A stretch of DNA of 64,000 nt from Arbacia lixula. Its lineage: Eukaryota; Echinodermata; Echinoidea; Arbacioida; Arbaciidae. The DNA is taken from contig OZ022577.1 in assembly GCA_963669155.1 (NCBI GenBank), positions 34,231,850 to 34,295,849 of the forward strand. The letters run 5' to 3'. This document shows, one piece after another, positions 10,339 through 21,100 of this stretch. The notes beneath the pieces were generated by a model, which had not been told where the DNA came from, searched no databases, and saw nothing but the letters and a program-made list of their open reading frames with translations. The stretch's first letter is position 1. The number at the start of each line of letters is the position of its first letter. Position numbers and translations under genes: made by a program.

Positions 10339-10762
10339 TGTGAAAGAAATGGATGAAGAAAACAATGGTAGGCGTAGCTTAAATCAAGGTTCCCCAGAGC
10401 TATCTACCCTTTGGAAAAATTGATGATGCCGAAAAAATGTCTCCACCGGGAGTCGAACCCGGGCCCCCAGCTTTGAACGCCGGTGCCTTAACCACTAGAC
10501 CACAGAGACGGGTTAGTGGCTAAGGCGACCCCGATCCGACTGACCGTCAGATAGACAGATTTTCGACAATATACCAATTATAATTTCCTTTGTCGGGTGT
10601 AGGTGGGTTTTGAACAATGACAGCTCGGCTTGTCATTGCAGATTCGATTCCCGGCGGAGACATTTTTTCGGCATCATCAATTTTTCCAAAGGGTAGATAG
10701 CTCTGGGGAACCTTGATTTAAGCTACGCGTACCATTGTTCTCTTCATCCATTTCTTTCACAA
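10338..10762. mobile_element. Foldback element with ~115-bp inverted arms carrying tRNA-like sequence
   Basis: The left arm begins TTGTGAAAGAAATGGATGAA and the right arm ends TTCATCCATTTCTTTCACAA. The arms match almost base for base through CAATGGTA, the TTAAATCAAGGTTCCCCAGA section, and up to GGAGAC at the edge of the tRNA-like sequence. The left arm joins a full tRNA-like sequence (10439-10509, minus strand). The right half has the matching B-box-like end (GATTCGATTCCCGG near 10643, plus strand) of a second, disrupted copy. It could be an inverted pair of tRNA-derived units. Confidence 0.75.
10439..10509 (-). tRNA. tRNA-like sequence (possible tRNA-derived repeat or pseudogene, anticodon UCA)
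   Basis: The reverse complement runs GTCTCTGTGGTCTAGTGGTT... and folds as a 71-nt cloverleaf: acceptor GTCTCTG/TGGAGAC (two wobble pairs), D stem GTCT/AGGC, anticodon stem CCGGC/GCTGG around GTTCAAA, and T arm CCGGG-TTCGACT-CCCGG. The loop places TCA at the anticodon. It lacks the long variable arm of true tRNA-Sec, and G at position 32 is atypical. The 5' half resembles tRNA-Glu. A T run follows the 3' end. Its place within an inverted-repeat element argues for a repeat-borne copy, not a housekeeping tRNA gene. Confidence 0.5.
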
Positions 10763-11244
10763 AATATTTAAATAAAAGAGTTGCCAAAGCTGTTGTATAT
10801 GTATAATTTCACACATTTATATATATGTATGGGTATATATATATGTATATATCTTTATGATATATATATATATATATATAGTGCGTTCCAGAAAATAAAT
10901 GCAACCGAGATTGATCAGTGATTTATCATTCTTTATTCTTAATCAAATTTCATAAGTGACCCATCATTCTAAAGTTTAGAGGCTTCTCTTTCATTTGATG
11001 AAAAAGATTTGAAGAGAGGACACCAAAATGTCGTTTGGCGAGTGGTATCTGAAATTCTCTTAAGAATTTACATATTCGAAAAGTTCATTTCCTGCTCTTT
11101 TATATTTGAAAAAGTGCTTGCATTTCAATAATTTCATTCAATAAATCCTTTCAATAAAAACTTTCTTATTTCTGAATTTCAATGATAATCTATTCATATA
11201 TGAAATCTCATTAAAATCCTATATTTTTAATACATTTCTTGCAG
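10763..11244. other. Rest of the intron before the OTU exon
   Basis: AT-rich with TATATG/AT runs at about 10795-10880. It ends in the acceptor TTTCTTGCAG just before 11245. Confidence 0.5.
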
Positions 11245-12963
11245 GAAAATCTTTTGGACAAGCCAGGAGATGAAGAGGAAATCAAGCAGTTTCTTGACAA
11301 AGTGAATGAGAACAGAGAGGGAGCTACAAACCATTCAGACAAGGCTGCTTTACGAATGGTCGCGAGAAATATCCGAAAGAATCCCCCATCATCATATGGT
11401 GTAGGAGAGAAGGTGTTTGTAAGGGTGAAACAGAAAGGCCATGTTACGAGAGGAGGGAAACCTCTCAACAGACCTCTTGTACACCTGGCTGAAGTAGTTG
11501 CTCTTAATCCACATAATTTTCAGTATAAAGTCAAGTATACAAATATTCAGAACAAATCAGTCACTGAATATGTATCTGTTAATGACATCACTTCTTTAAC
11601 TAGGGAAGAAGAGCAAATAAGGCAATCTAGGGCAAGAGAAGGAAGCAAATCAAAAAATCTTTGTTTATGTCCCAACCCAAATTGTAAAAGACGTCCAGCA
11701 GATGGTTGCACATACAACCTCAATCTCATATGTTGCCAAAAACAGGGCCGAAATTGTCGCTTCCACAAAATAAAAGACTCCAAAAAATCTACAAACTGTC
11801 CTCAACCTCATAAATATTTCCTATCTTCTCCAGGAGAAATCCAGCGTGTATGTTCCGACATAACAAAAGCCCTGCGATTGGCAATGAGATCATCTAAGTC
11901 TGATAACCAGAAGAATTTAGATGATAACATTGCCAATGCTGGACTGGCCTATAGAGAGCCCCGCACACCAGGGGATGGGAACTGCATGTTTCACGCCCTA
12001 GCAGACCAGCTCTGCATCAGAAGAAGCATGAAAATCACGCACCAAGAAGTTAGAGAAAAAGTTGTTGATTATATGCGCCGTAACCAATTTACATCAGACG
12101 GATCTCATATGAGCGAGTGGATAATGAACCAAGATTGGGATACTTACCTTCTAGAGATGAGTCAAGATGGCACTTGGGGGGATGAACTGGTTTTGATTGC
12201 AGCTGTCAATCTTTTTAACATTGAGGTTGCTATTATATCCAGCATTCCAGGTGATTCAATACGAATCTTAACTCCTAATAACTTGTACACAGATGATACA
12301 CCACCTCTGTTGCTAGGGCATTTGTCTGAAGTGCACTATTTCAGCCTTTGCCATGCAAATTCCAGTGATAATACTGAATCAGTATCAGAGAATAGTGGAT
12401 GCAAAGAGAGTAGAAAATCAAACAGACTGACAGGGAAAAAATCCAGAAGTGGAAATCAAAAGATACCCGTAAGTCATTCTCATTTAAACAATTACATTGT
12501 TGAACTGGTCGATCAGGTATCCAGTATGTCCCGTAATGATATTTTGGCACGTATTGAACAACCCTTCGGCGAATACAATGAAGAATATGAATCCAGTGTA
12601 CCTCCACAGCCAGGTCATACTCTTTTGGGTATTGACACCAGGTCAAGATTTTGGTCGGCACATTTGGCAGAAAATGGTCAGCTTCTTCCCGTAGAAAATG
12701 GGCATTTTCTTTTAACTGAGGATCAAATGGATGAATATGAAGTCTTCAGTGATAACTGCAAAAAAAGTGAGATGGAGAGGAATGTTTCTCTGTATTACAT
12801 TGATATTATACTGATATTTTGGTTGTTTACAACAGGAAAAAAGTATTTATTGTATGATAATGAGCCTGTGAAAGGATCATTTATATTCTTAGCCAAAAAT
12901 GATGCCGAAAGGTTCGAAGAATTCCGTAGAGATCTTTTTAAAGATTGGAGGGATGTTGAATAA
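11245..12963 (+). CDS. Integrase/OTU protein, C-terminal exon(s): SH3-like, Cys-rich and OTU protease domains
   Basis: The acceptor TTCTTGCAG precedes 11245, phase 0 (ENLLDKPGDEEE...). In order: a helical linker; an SH3/GPY-F-like integrase tail (YGVGEKVFVRVKQKG... to about residue 115 of this exon); a Cys/His-rich segment (CLCPNPNC ... CTY ... ICC ... NCRFH ... NCPQPH, about residues 140-190); and an OTU cysteine-protease domain (about 235-370) with GDGNCMFHAL (catalytic Asp and Cys), WGDELVLIAAVNLFN, and a closing catalytic His in EVHYFSL. A C-terminal region of about 200 residues is unrecognised. OTU domains in host proteins cleave ubiquitin chains; in transposons their role is not settled. 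The catalytic residues are all present. A 69-base in-frame intron probably lies at 12767-12835. The stop is TAA at 12961-12963. Confidence 0.85.
   Translation, partial: ENLLDKPGDEEEIKQFLDKVNENREGATNHSDKAALRMVARNIRKNPPSSYGVGEKVFVRVKQKGHVTRGGKPLNRPLVHLAEVVALNPHNFQYKVKYTNIQNKSVTEYVSVNDITSLTREEEQIRQSRAREGSKSKNLCLCPNPNCKRRPADGCTYNLNLICCQKQGRNCRFHKIKDSKKSTNCPQPHKYFLSSPGEIQRVCSDITKALRLAMRSSKSDNQKNLDDNIANAGLAYREPRTPGDGNCMFHALADQLCIRRSMKITHQEVREKVVDYMRRNQFTSDGSHMSEWIMNQDWDTYLLEMSQDGTWGDELVLIAAVNLFNIEVAIISSIPGDSIRILTPNNLYTDDTPPLLLGHLSEVHYFSLCHANSSDNTESVSENSGCKESRKSNRLTGKKSRSGNQKIPVSHSHLNNYIVELVDQVSSMSRNDILARIEQPFGEYNEEYESSVPPQPGHTLLGIDTRSRFWSAHLAENGQLLPVENGHFLLTEDQMDEYEVFSDNCKKSEMERNVSLYYIDIILIFWLFTTGKKYLLYDNEPVKGSFIFLAKNDAERFEEFRRDLFKDWRDVE
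12767..12835 (+). other. Probable 69-base in-frame intron inside the last exon
   Basis: AAAAAAA|GTGAGA ... TTGTTTACAACAG|GA. Both sides are phase 1, so splicing joins ...DNCKK-R-KKYLLYDNEPVKG in frame. Left unspliced, it inserts 23 residues dominated by the hydrophobic stretch SLYYIDIILIFWLFTT. That composition is typical of translated intron, not of this otherwise charged protein. Confidence 0.65.
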
Positions 12964-13559
12964 TTAGACATTAATGATATGAAGATTATTCATGTAGACA
13001 CTTTATTGGTGTATAATTGTTAAAGTTTTGTCAAAATGTAAGCCAATGTTGTACCCTTTATTCCATCCCCATAATACTTATACAATATACACTGGCCTTG
13101 ATTAGATGAGGGCAATTAAAGTTCTTTTAAGGGCAATATATCTTATGTTCCCCTAAGGATAAGCCGGAAAATCATACAGATATTTTATCCTTCAAGAGAT
13201 AGGATTCTATTTTGTCATTTTTATATCACAAGCTATGAGCTTTACCATTGTGATGTCAATTATAAGGTGACCTCCCTGGGGACGCATATCCAGCGTTGCC
13301 TTATCTTTTGTATCTCTTTCTACGCGTCCTCAGATGCCCAGATGATATATTTTGCATCGTCTCCAGAAAAAGTCAGTACGTGCAAAAAAAAAAAACACAA
13401 TTAATAAACCCCATTCATTACCAAAGTTCATGAAAACTAGGGCAATACAATTTTGTGATTGACCAGCTCAGATGTCTGATATGGGTAATAATAAAAATTA
13501 TTGTATCCACAGAACGGAGTCAACTCTAGACACTTGTAACTTTTGGTATTGCTGCCCCC
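12964..13559 (+). other. Likely 3' UTR and flank of the integrase/OTU gene
   Basis: No open coding sequence. AATAAA occurs at 13403-13408, about 440 bases past the stop, and again near 13490; either could be the polyadenylation signal. An A run lies at about 13384-13395. Confidence 0.3.
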
Positions 13560-14400
13560 AATGTTTCACCTTTTACAGGGTCAATGGTCAACCTGATTGC
13601 AAAAATGCTTATTTTTCAATTACTTTCTTGTTACCCAAAGGATTTTATTGAAACTTGCTGTATAGGTGTATTGGTGGTCATTCTACATGTAGGCCACATA
13701 AGTATTCGGTGATGGCGCCTTCAGTGTTCCGACTCGGGTGCCATGTCACATTACTTGTATGTGATATATTGTCCACATTTCTTGTCTGAATTTTATTCAA
13801 ACTTGCTTTGGTGGTTTATGGAGGGGGGGGGGGGGTCATTCTACGCAACAATAGTTTTCAGTGACAGTGCCCTCATTGTTCCAACTTTATAGGATGCCAT
13901 GTCTTTTCTGCTTTGGTTTTTTCAGTTTGTCATAGTTGGCACACAGAAGCAATAATAGAAGGTAAAGCAAAGATGCCTATCATTTTTGGTGAGGGGGGGG
14001 GGGGAGAGCATTTCTAGTTGTGTTATGATATTGTGTTTTACACCTCTGGTTGGTATAATGTGGCCTTTGTCATCCACATGTTTTGTCTTTCTTATTTTAA
14101 TAGTTTTTGTCTCGGGTCAAAGGTCATCTAGGGATCAAAAGGTCAAATGATATGAGGCCATGTGCATCATTTTTTCTCAAAGTTTTCGTTTGACTTGCTT
14201 TCATTTCTTTATTTCTGCATCAATTGTGAGCACACTTGGTACAAATGATCCTTGGGTAATACCACATGTGTCTCTTCATGAGGCTGATGGGGTCAAAGGT
14301 CATCTAGGGGTCAAAAGGTTTGAAAAAAAATATTTGAAAAAAAACTTCAGGCGAGACTCGTGGTTCGCGAACCACCTTGTATGAAGTATAATATGATATT
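13560..14400. repeat. Degenerate repeat-derived block with GGTCAAAGGTCATCTAGG words
   Basis: The block from TTTTATTGAAACTTGCT (near 13645) recurs near 13792 as TTTTATTCAAACTTGCT, each followed by TCATTCTAC..., GTGATGGCGCCTTCAGTGTTCC / GTGACAGTGCCCTCATTGTTCC, and GCCATGTC. GTCAAAGGTCATCTAGGG recurs near 14118 and 14294. A perfect 16-bp palindrome GTGGTTCGCGAACCAC is at 14360-14375. Poly(G) runs interrupt it. Probably decayed transposon or satellite sequence. Confidence 0.6.
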
Positions 14401-15224
14401 TTACACCATGGATATGATGTGGCTTTTGTCTTGTTCTAAGAGTTTTATGGAGTACTAAGTATATTGCAACTAGATTTGCTTCCTACCTTGATTTTTTAGA
14501 TGACTTTTTATTAAAAAATGTAATAGCAGCACTTTCCTTGTGCATGCGTTTCTTGTAAGTGCTTCTTTATATGTAACGTGAGCTTTTATATATAATAAAC
14601 TATTTACATTCATTCACTATATAATGTTCAAGCCTAATAATACTTAAATAGTAGACGTGTGTCAAATTCATAAATGCATTTAAAATTGAACATCACAGAG
14701 GGTACAGAATGGAAGAATAACAAATGATAAAAAGAGTGTGAACACAAGCAGTGGTGTGAGGCAAGTAAGAGAGTGTGGCAGAAATGAAAAGAAGTGACGG
14801 ACGTAAGAAGACTGAGAAGCATTTGAAAGTATGTAAAATCATTTTTAAATCGTGAAGACAGTTGGACTGATTTATCGAGAAATGCTATACACATCTGGCA
14901 ACCTTTCCAGCCCTCCCCCCCCCCCCGCTCAAAAAAAAAAAACACCAGAATAAATAGTCTTTACAGAGCTTGGATACTTTATAATTGAGCTCTCAGTGGA
15001 AAACGAACGAATAATGATAATAGAGTATCAAATTCCAGAGGTTAGAATCGTGATTATTTCTCCAAACTAGGAACAGTGTGCTACCTATAGCTATGTATCG
15101 ACCGCATCGTCTGTTTTAGCCAAGCGCGAGCTGAAATTTTTTGATCCACTTATCTGAAAAAGGGACAGTTCAAGCTCCATTTCAATTCATTAACGGGATA
15201 TCATTGAATCAATCATTCAATTTT
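14401..15224. other. Noncoding, nothing recognised
   Basis: AT-rich DNA with a poly(C)/poly(A) patch at about 14910-14941. No supported gene. Confidence 0.4.
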
Positions 15225-15845
15225 GCGCCCCTCCCCGAGTTAAGGTCAAATACCCCCCCCCCCCTCCCCTGTGAAACAGGAGTTTGGCACACCAGGTCAA
15301 ACATAGATTCGGCACCCCCTAAGTTACAGTCAATTTGCCCCATGTTTAAGGTCAGTTTGGCGCCCACTCCTTGCAGTACAATTTGGCACCCCCTAAGTTT
15401 AAGGTCAATTTGGCGCCCCCTAGGTCGCAACATCAATTTGACACGCCCCCCCCCCCCCCCACCCCTCCCATGTTTGGAGTCAGTTTAGCGCCCCTCATTA
15501 CAGGTCAAATAGGCGCCCCCTAAGTTTAAAGTCAATTTGGGGCGCCTTAAGTTTAGGGTCAATTTGGCGCCCCCCAGTCAAACATCAAATTGGCACCCGA
15601 ATGGTCGAGCATCAGAAAAGCGCCCCCTAGGTCAAACATCAAGCCTCCCCCCCCCCCATGTTTAGGGTCAGGATGGCGCCCCCTCATTACAGATCAATTT
15701 GGCGTCCCCTAAATTCAAGGTCCATTTGGTACCCCCCAGTTGAATATCAATTTGGAGCGCCCCCCCCCCCCCCCATCAATTCGGCGCCCCGGTCAAACAT
15801 CAAATTGGCGCCCCCTTTGAAGTCGAACTTCGAATTGGCGTCCCC
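15225..15845. repeat. Irregular minisatellite built on GGTCAATTTGGCGCCCCCTA
   Basis: About 15 diverged units of roughly 30-45 bases carry a GTCAATTTGGCGCCCC / AAGTTTAAG core, with poly(C) expansions (about 15253-15268, 15445-15460, 15645-15657, 15757-15773). Open frames here are proline-rich products of the C runs and are not genes. Confidence 0.85.
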
Positions 15846-16215
15846 GTTCTTTTACTGCTTCTCCCTCTCTCCTCTATCTTCTTTCCTCCCCACCCCACCC
15901 TTTTTTTTTCTTTCTTTCTTTTTTCTTCCTCCCCTTCTTTCACATTTTCCCCTTTTCCTTTTATTTCTTCAGAATATTTTGCGGGGGGACCGTCCCCCAA
16001 CCTGAAATTCAGGGGGATGCGTCCTCCCTACCCCTCCCTTCCGCCTCCTATGATTCTCTAAGTCTTTTCCCCTTCTTTTTTATCCCCTCCCTTTTACATT
16101 CCTTTCCTTCTCTTTCTCTCTTTTCTTTTCTTTTTTTCTCTCTCCCTTTTTATTCTTTAAAGGAAAAAAAAATCTTCCTCTCTTCCCATTTCTGTTCTTT
16201 TCCCTCTCTATTTTT
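15846..16215. repeat. Pyrimidine-rich low-complexity tract
   Basis: Nearly continuous C/T on the plus strand (CTCCCTCTCTCCTCT, TTTCTTTCTTTC), interrupted at about 15975-16050 by a G-rich GCGGGGGGACC segment. Confidence 0.7.
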
Positions 16216-18012
16216 TAGATTTCAAGGGGGCACAGGCCGGATGTGCCCCTTTTTCGCCACTGGTAATAACCATTAAATAATCTATTAATCAATTCATATA
16301 TAAATTTGTTTGTTCATTTGTTAATTTAGTGGTTAATGTTTATGATTTAGCCTTCTTTGATAATATATTGATATGAATATTATATAATATTACATATAAG
16401 ATAGTGTGTTGGTGTAAGTTTTGTGTTCGTTTCACCTTTATAGGTGGGGAATAAATAACATATGAATGTTATCGTAATGGCGTGATTGATACACGTTATA
16501 TTCAAATTGAACTTGCTATCTGTAGAAATCTTTGTTTATTTATTGATATATGTTTTACCATCATCCACACATTCAACAACAACTAAATCGTCATTACCGC
16601 CGCCATCATCTCTTTTAATTTTACCTTCATCCAATTCACCTGAACGTAATGATGAATATCTGTAACACATTCAGGAATATAATCACCGCCGTCGGTATAT
16701 ACATGATTGCAACGTCATCATCCATCATCATGCAACACTACCATGTCCTCCACCAACAAGCATCACTAACCATTACTGTCATCATCACCACCTCTTGTGT
16801 CATTATTGTAGTCTATTCTGAAAATACACTCCTTGCATCATCATCCTCATGCAAAAGCTATAAGAACATAGCACACATAAATGCAGATTTCCACGTCACC
16901 GAGCTAGGTGAGTGTCGTGATGGCAATGTATACAACGCGTTTATAGTGTACAAAACCGGCACAGAGGCAGTGCGCGCACGCAATAGCGAACGCACTAAAC
17001 AAATTTTCAATAAGCTAGGGAGTGAGTTACTCTATTGCACCGGGTTACAGTTTAGAACCTCAACACCATCTCATACAAATTATCATAAGTCAAGGTGCAG
17101 GTCTCATGATCTGAAAATATGTCGATTATTTACAATCCGCCTAAAACAGTTATGTTGATTACAAAGGACCAAAAACACGTTCAGGAGACTCGGAAGGAGG
17201 AAGACACATACATTCAGACGCATAGATCATTATTATGTAACAATAATAAGCAATTCACTCATTTCCTTCCCTCTCCTTGCCTCTTTTTGTTTATCTTTTC
17301 GATGTGAAGAACGTATACAATGGTAATTATATAACTAATAGCGACTTATGTGTTGTTTTACATACATCCTAACCTTTCATGTTAATAAATGTTTTTAATG
17401 TTTTTTTTCTATGATTTTTAAATGAAGTTGATCCAGACCATATTGTGCTCTATAGAATTTGCGTGTATCATTATGTGCAAAACTGCATCGATGTCACATG
17501 AGGGATTAACGGATATTTTGTGTTGACTGTATTCATTTTGGAGCGCTTATCATTGTAATGTAAAAGGGGCGTCTTCGGAGATCGCTATCATTCCGCGGTA
17601 ACGTCTAATCATCATCTGTTTAACATGAGCTTGCTGTTCTAACAGATATACGTCTCCTTCTGTTTTTGAGATGATGGTAATCTTTCTTCAAGAGCGTAGA
17701 CAGGAGGTCAACTCTTATGGGTTTGAGGGTTCTTCTTTTTGCCCTTGTTCCCATATGAGTGAAACCCGTTTCTCCTCATCACTATCCATCGCATCTCCGA
17801 GGCGATGATATCATCGGCCGTAAAGTGCTCGGGCGATGTGTGTCTGAATAAACATTCCTAGAACAACTTTCATATATTCCGCACTGAGTCAGAAACGGTA
17901 ATTCTTTCAGATTTTGGAAAGTTTTTTTTTTCTTTTGGCAAATGGATGCATTTTATTGATACACTCTTCACAACTAAGGCGTTTAAGGCCTAGTGATGAC
18001 TGATTGCTCCTT
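16216..18012. other. Noncoding, nothing recognised
   Basis: AT-rich. A 169-codon open frame at 16649-17158 has no recognisable domain, begins in a CATCATC/ATCACC-rich stretch and has no convincing splice context, so it is not called as a gene. The rest is unassigned. Confidence 0.35.
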
Positions 18013-18176
18013 TCGAGTCTGGTCCTTTCAAAATAAGGGTTCGCCAATAAGTAATTAGAAATTGTAACATTGGAAAATAATAATAATAATAATAATAAAT
18101 TGATTCTTTCTAGTCTGGTCCTTTCAAAATAAAGGTTCGCCAATAAGTAATTAGAAATTGTAACATTGGAAAATAA
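18013..18176 (+). repeat. Direct tandem duplication, ~96-bp period
   Basis: TCGAGTCTGGTCCTTTCAAAAT... at 18013 and TCTAGTCTGGTCCTTTCAAAAT... at 18109 continue nearly identically through GGTTCGCCAATAAGTAATTAGA to GGAAAATAAT. An (AAT)n run separates the units. The high identity indicates a recent event. Confidence 0.9.
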
Positions 18177-21100
18177 TTGTATAATTTGTATGTGTTGTTA
18201 AGTGTTTTTCTATATAAGAACTGAAACCTGATTGCTATACTTCAATTCTTATTACTGTCATTTTGTATTTGTATTAGCTGTATTATTTGTATATTTGGAG
18301 GAACAAAGAAGGGCAAATCAATTAAATTGTGCACGTGTGAGGCAAAATGCAAACAGGTTTCATTCATGTACAATGTAAATCTGAGTGCATTCATATTACA
18401 GGTAAAAAAAATGTGTCGCGAGTCTCGACACCTCTCATTTTGATAAGTGTACCTCTCCTCTGCTAAAATATGCTCTTTAAAATATCCTTGCTTCCTCTTT
18501 TTTTACATGCAATAGTTTGTTTGAAGTTCTTTTCGGTGTAGTTGCTGGAGTGTCCCAGTTATCTGATTTTATCATATAATCCCTTTCCCAAATTAAGCAG
18601 GACTCAAACACAAGTGATTAACATTACACAAGTCGGCCAGTATGTTACATAATATCGAAAAGTGGCGCCATATTCAATTGAAAGAAAACGCCGTGAACGA
18701 CACAGCTCATCACTGGCAAGTACCAACATGCAAATACACATCCAAGATGGACACAGAGATATGGTGTCGTGAACAAGTTTACGCACACGTCTGCGCGTAG
18801 ACAATGGTTAGGAAAACGAAGTGCTATGCCACAAACAAGATATTGATATTGGATAGATTCGGAATATCACTTAGGAAAAAAAAAACCTATAGTTAAGTTG
18901 TATTATTTGAGTTGAAATTTATCCTAAGTGAGCATTCCGGAATACTACCCGAGGTGTCTACAATTGATATGATATTAATCAATTAATATAATATCTTTAT
19001 CAAGTTAAGTTTTGGGCTTTCACCTAAATTTTATTGATGGTGTTATCATCTGAAGATATAGATGTACTAAGAAGGACTGAAGTAGGTTTCCATTCATTTA
19101 TCAATCTATCTGGGCAAATGCATATTATGTATATTGTATCAACGAATCGTCATCTTCGAGTCCTGCAATTTACATGACGTTCACACACTATTGCGACATC
19201 TGTGTTTGTTTACTTGCTATATTTATACGGTCAGCTAAATACCGGCATACACCAAAAACAGCTTTATTTACCTATACATTAGCTATTCAGTAAATACAGA
19301 GGAAATAAAGCTTGAAATGATTATCGTATAGTCAAATTATATATCTAGATACCAGTTATTAGTTATGTTTATATCACCACAACTCTCATAGAATCATACA
19401 ACTGGTCGAAAGCGAACACCTCAAGGCCAAATTACTTTCAACTCTTCTTGAATAAACAAATGAGGATGCAATTCGGATTTCATATCAATACATTACATGT
19501 ATGATCAACTATTTTAGAGTAATGCCTCGTACACACTGAGGCAATATTCCGAGACCCGATTTTCTTATGCCTTTCACGTTTTCTTGCCACTTGCGGACGG
19601 ATAAATCGCCTTGGCATTCAATTATCGCTAGGCGAAGCATTTTCAAGCTTTGCCGCGGCGGGAGAGCACTCGTGGCAAAGTACCTACCGCTAGCGGCAAC
19701 GTCAAACCGCTCCTGTGTGAAAGATACTTGAAACCGTGGAAGCAGTATGCCGCTCTGCCACTTGAGGGCGTCCGCGTCATTTCTCTTCTGCGGTAAAGCG
19801 GTGCGTGGACCGTCCTGTCATGTCAAGTTCCGTTCCTTCTTTGCCGCAGCGCAATGCGAACACACCTTAACACGGCCGCTTTAATTGCGATAAGTCCGCC
19901 TCCCTCTCCATACTGCCACCCCTACCTGATACACACGACCCCCAAGTCATTTCCATCTCCGAGGCAGCGCTCTTGCCTTCGTTTGGGGTTCATTTATGAT
20001 ATAAGGACTGTCAACTTCATGTCAATAGCTCTTAATTAAATGGGCAGAAGACTTTCGGGCATCTTACACAGTCGCGATTTGTCTTCTCAGTAATTATCGG
20101 CGCAAGACAGCCCAGTCAGCTCTCATCACAAACGATTTTTTTTCTTCCTCTGTTCCCGCGTTTCTCAGGTTGTCGTGACTGCTCTCCGCTCATCTACGGA
20201 AAAGGGATGTAAATGACAAGAATGACAATTTTCAGAGAATGGTAATACATCCTCAGAGAGCATGTGTGTGCCTATATAAATATGGGTGTGGTTTATGCGC
20301 TTTGTATCACTATTTATGTGTGCCTGTGTGTGTGAGTGCCTTTGCCTTTGCACAATTTTACCTTCTTGATTTTGTTTCCTCCCACGCATTAGTAACAAAT
20401 TGAAGTATTTTATTGAGAATTTACCACATCAAGCAGTATAATGGAGCGATAAGACACACGTCGGCATGCAAAATAGAAGTAAACTCTCTTAATTCTCCAC
20501 TGACAGAATTGGAATTATTACGATATAAATACTATCCTACATGATATAAGCTTAGTTAATGACTTAGGTTTATGGTCTTTTTTTTACCCAGGGCAGTGTG
20601 ATCACCGTTTAGCATGCGATCCCTGCACTGTCATTACCCCCATTTAACGGATTGGTTTTATTCCAACAGATTCACATAAATAAGAATCATCTTTGGGGAT
20701 TAAGATGTTTCCGAGTAACCAGATATAAAAAAAAATGTGTGTCTTTAGAATAATGAATCTTCGGAACAGCGAGTAGCACTCATAATTGTGTACGTGATGA
20801 ATGAGCATTTAGGCATACTCTTGTCAGCATAATTCTGAGGCATGTCTGAGACTAACAGTCATATCCATATTTGGCATAATATCTACCTGAACGATGACCA
20901 CAGCTCATGTACATCCGAGCATGTGAGAAACTTCAATTCAAGAAAATTATCACATACGACTCTCTAGTACCGATACACTGTAATACTAATGGCACATGCA
21001 GTATTGCAGCTCTTTATCCGCGCCGCATGATGTACTGTAATGGCAGTGATTTGAGGCCTGGTTGATTTTTGCCCTCCATCCTCCCAAGTCAATCGCCGGG

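Noticed and set aside
10439..10509. Functional selenocysteine tRNA
   Set aside because: No long variable arm or extended acceptor stem, and it is embedded in a foldback repeat.
16649..17158. 169-codon open frame as a gene
   Set aside because: No domain, low-complexity ATC/CATC-derived start, no splice or promoter context.
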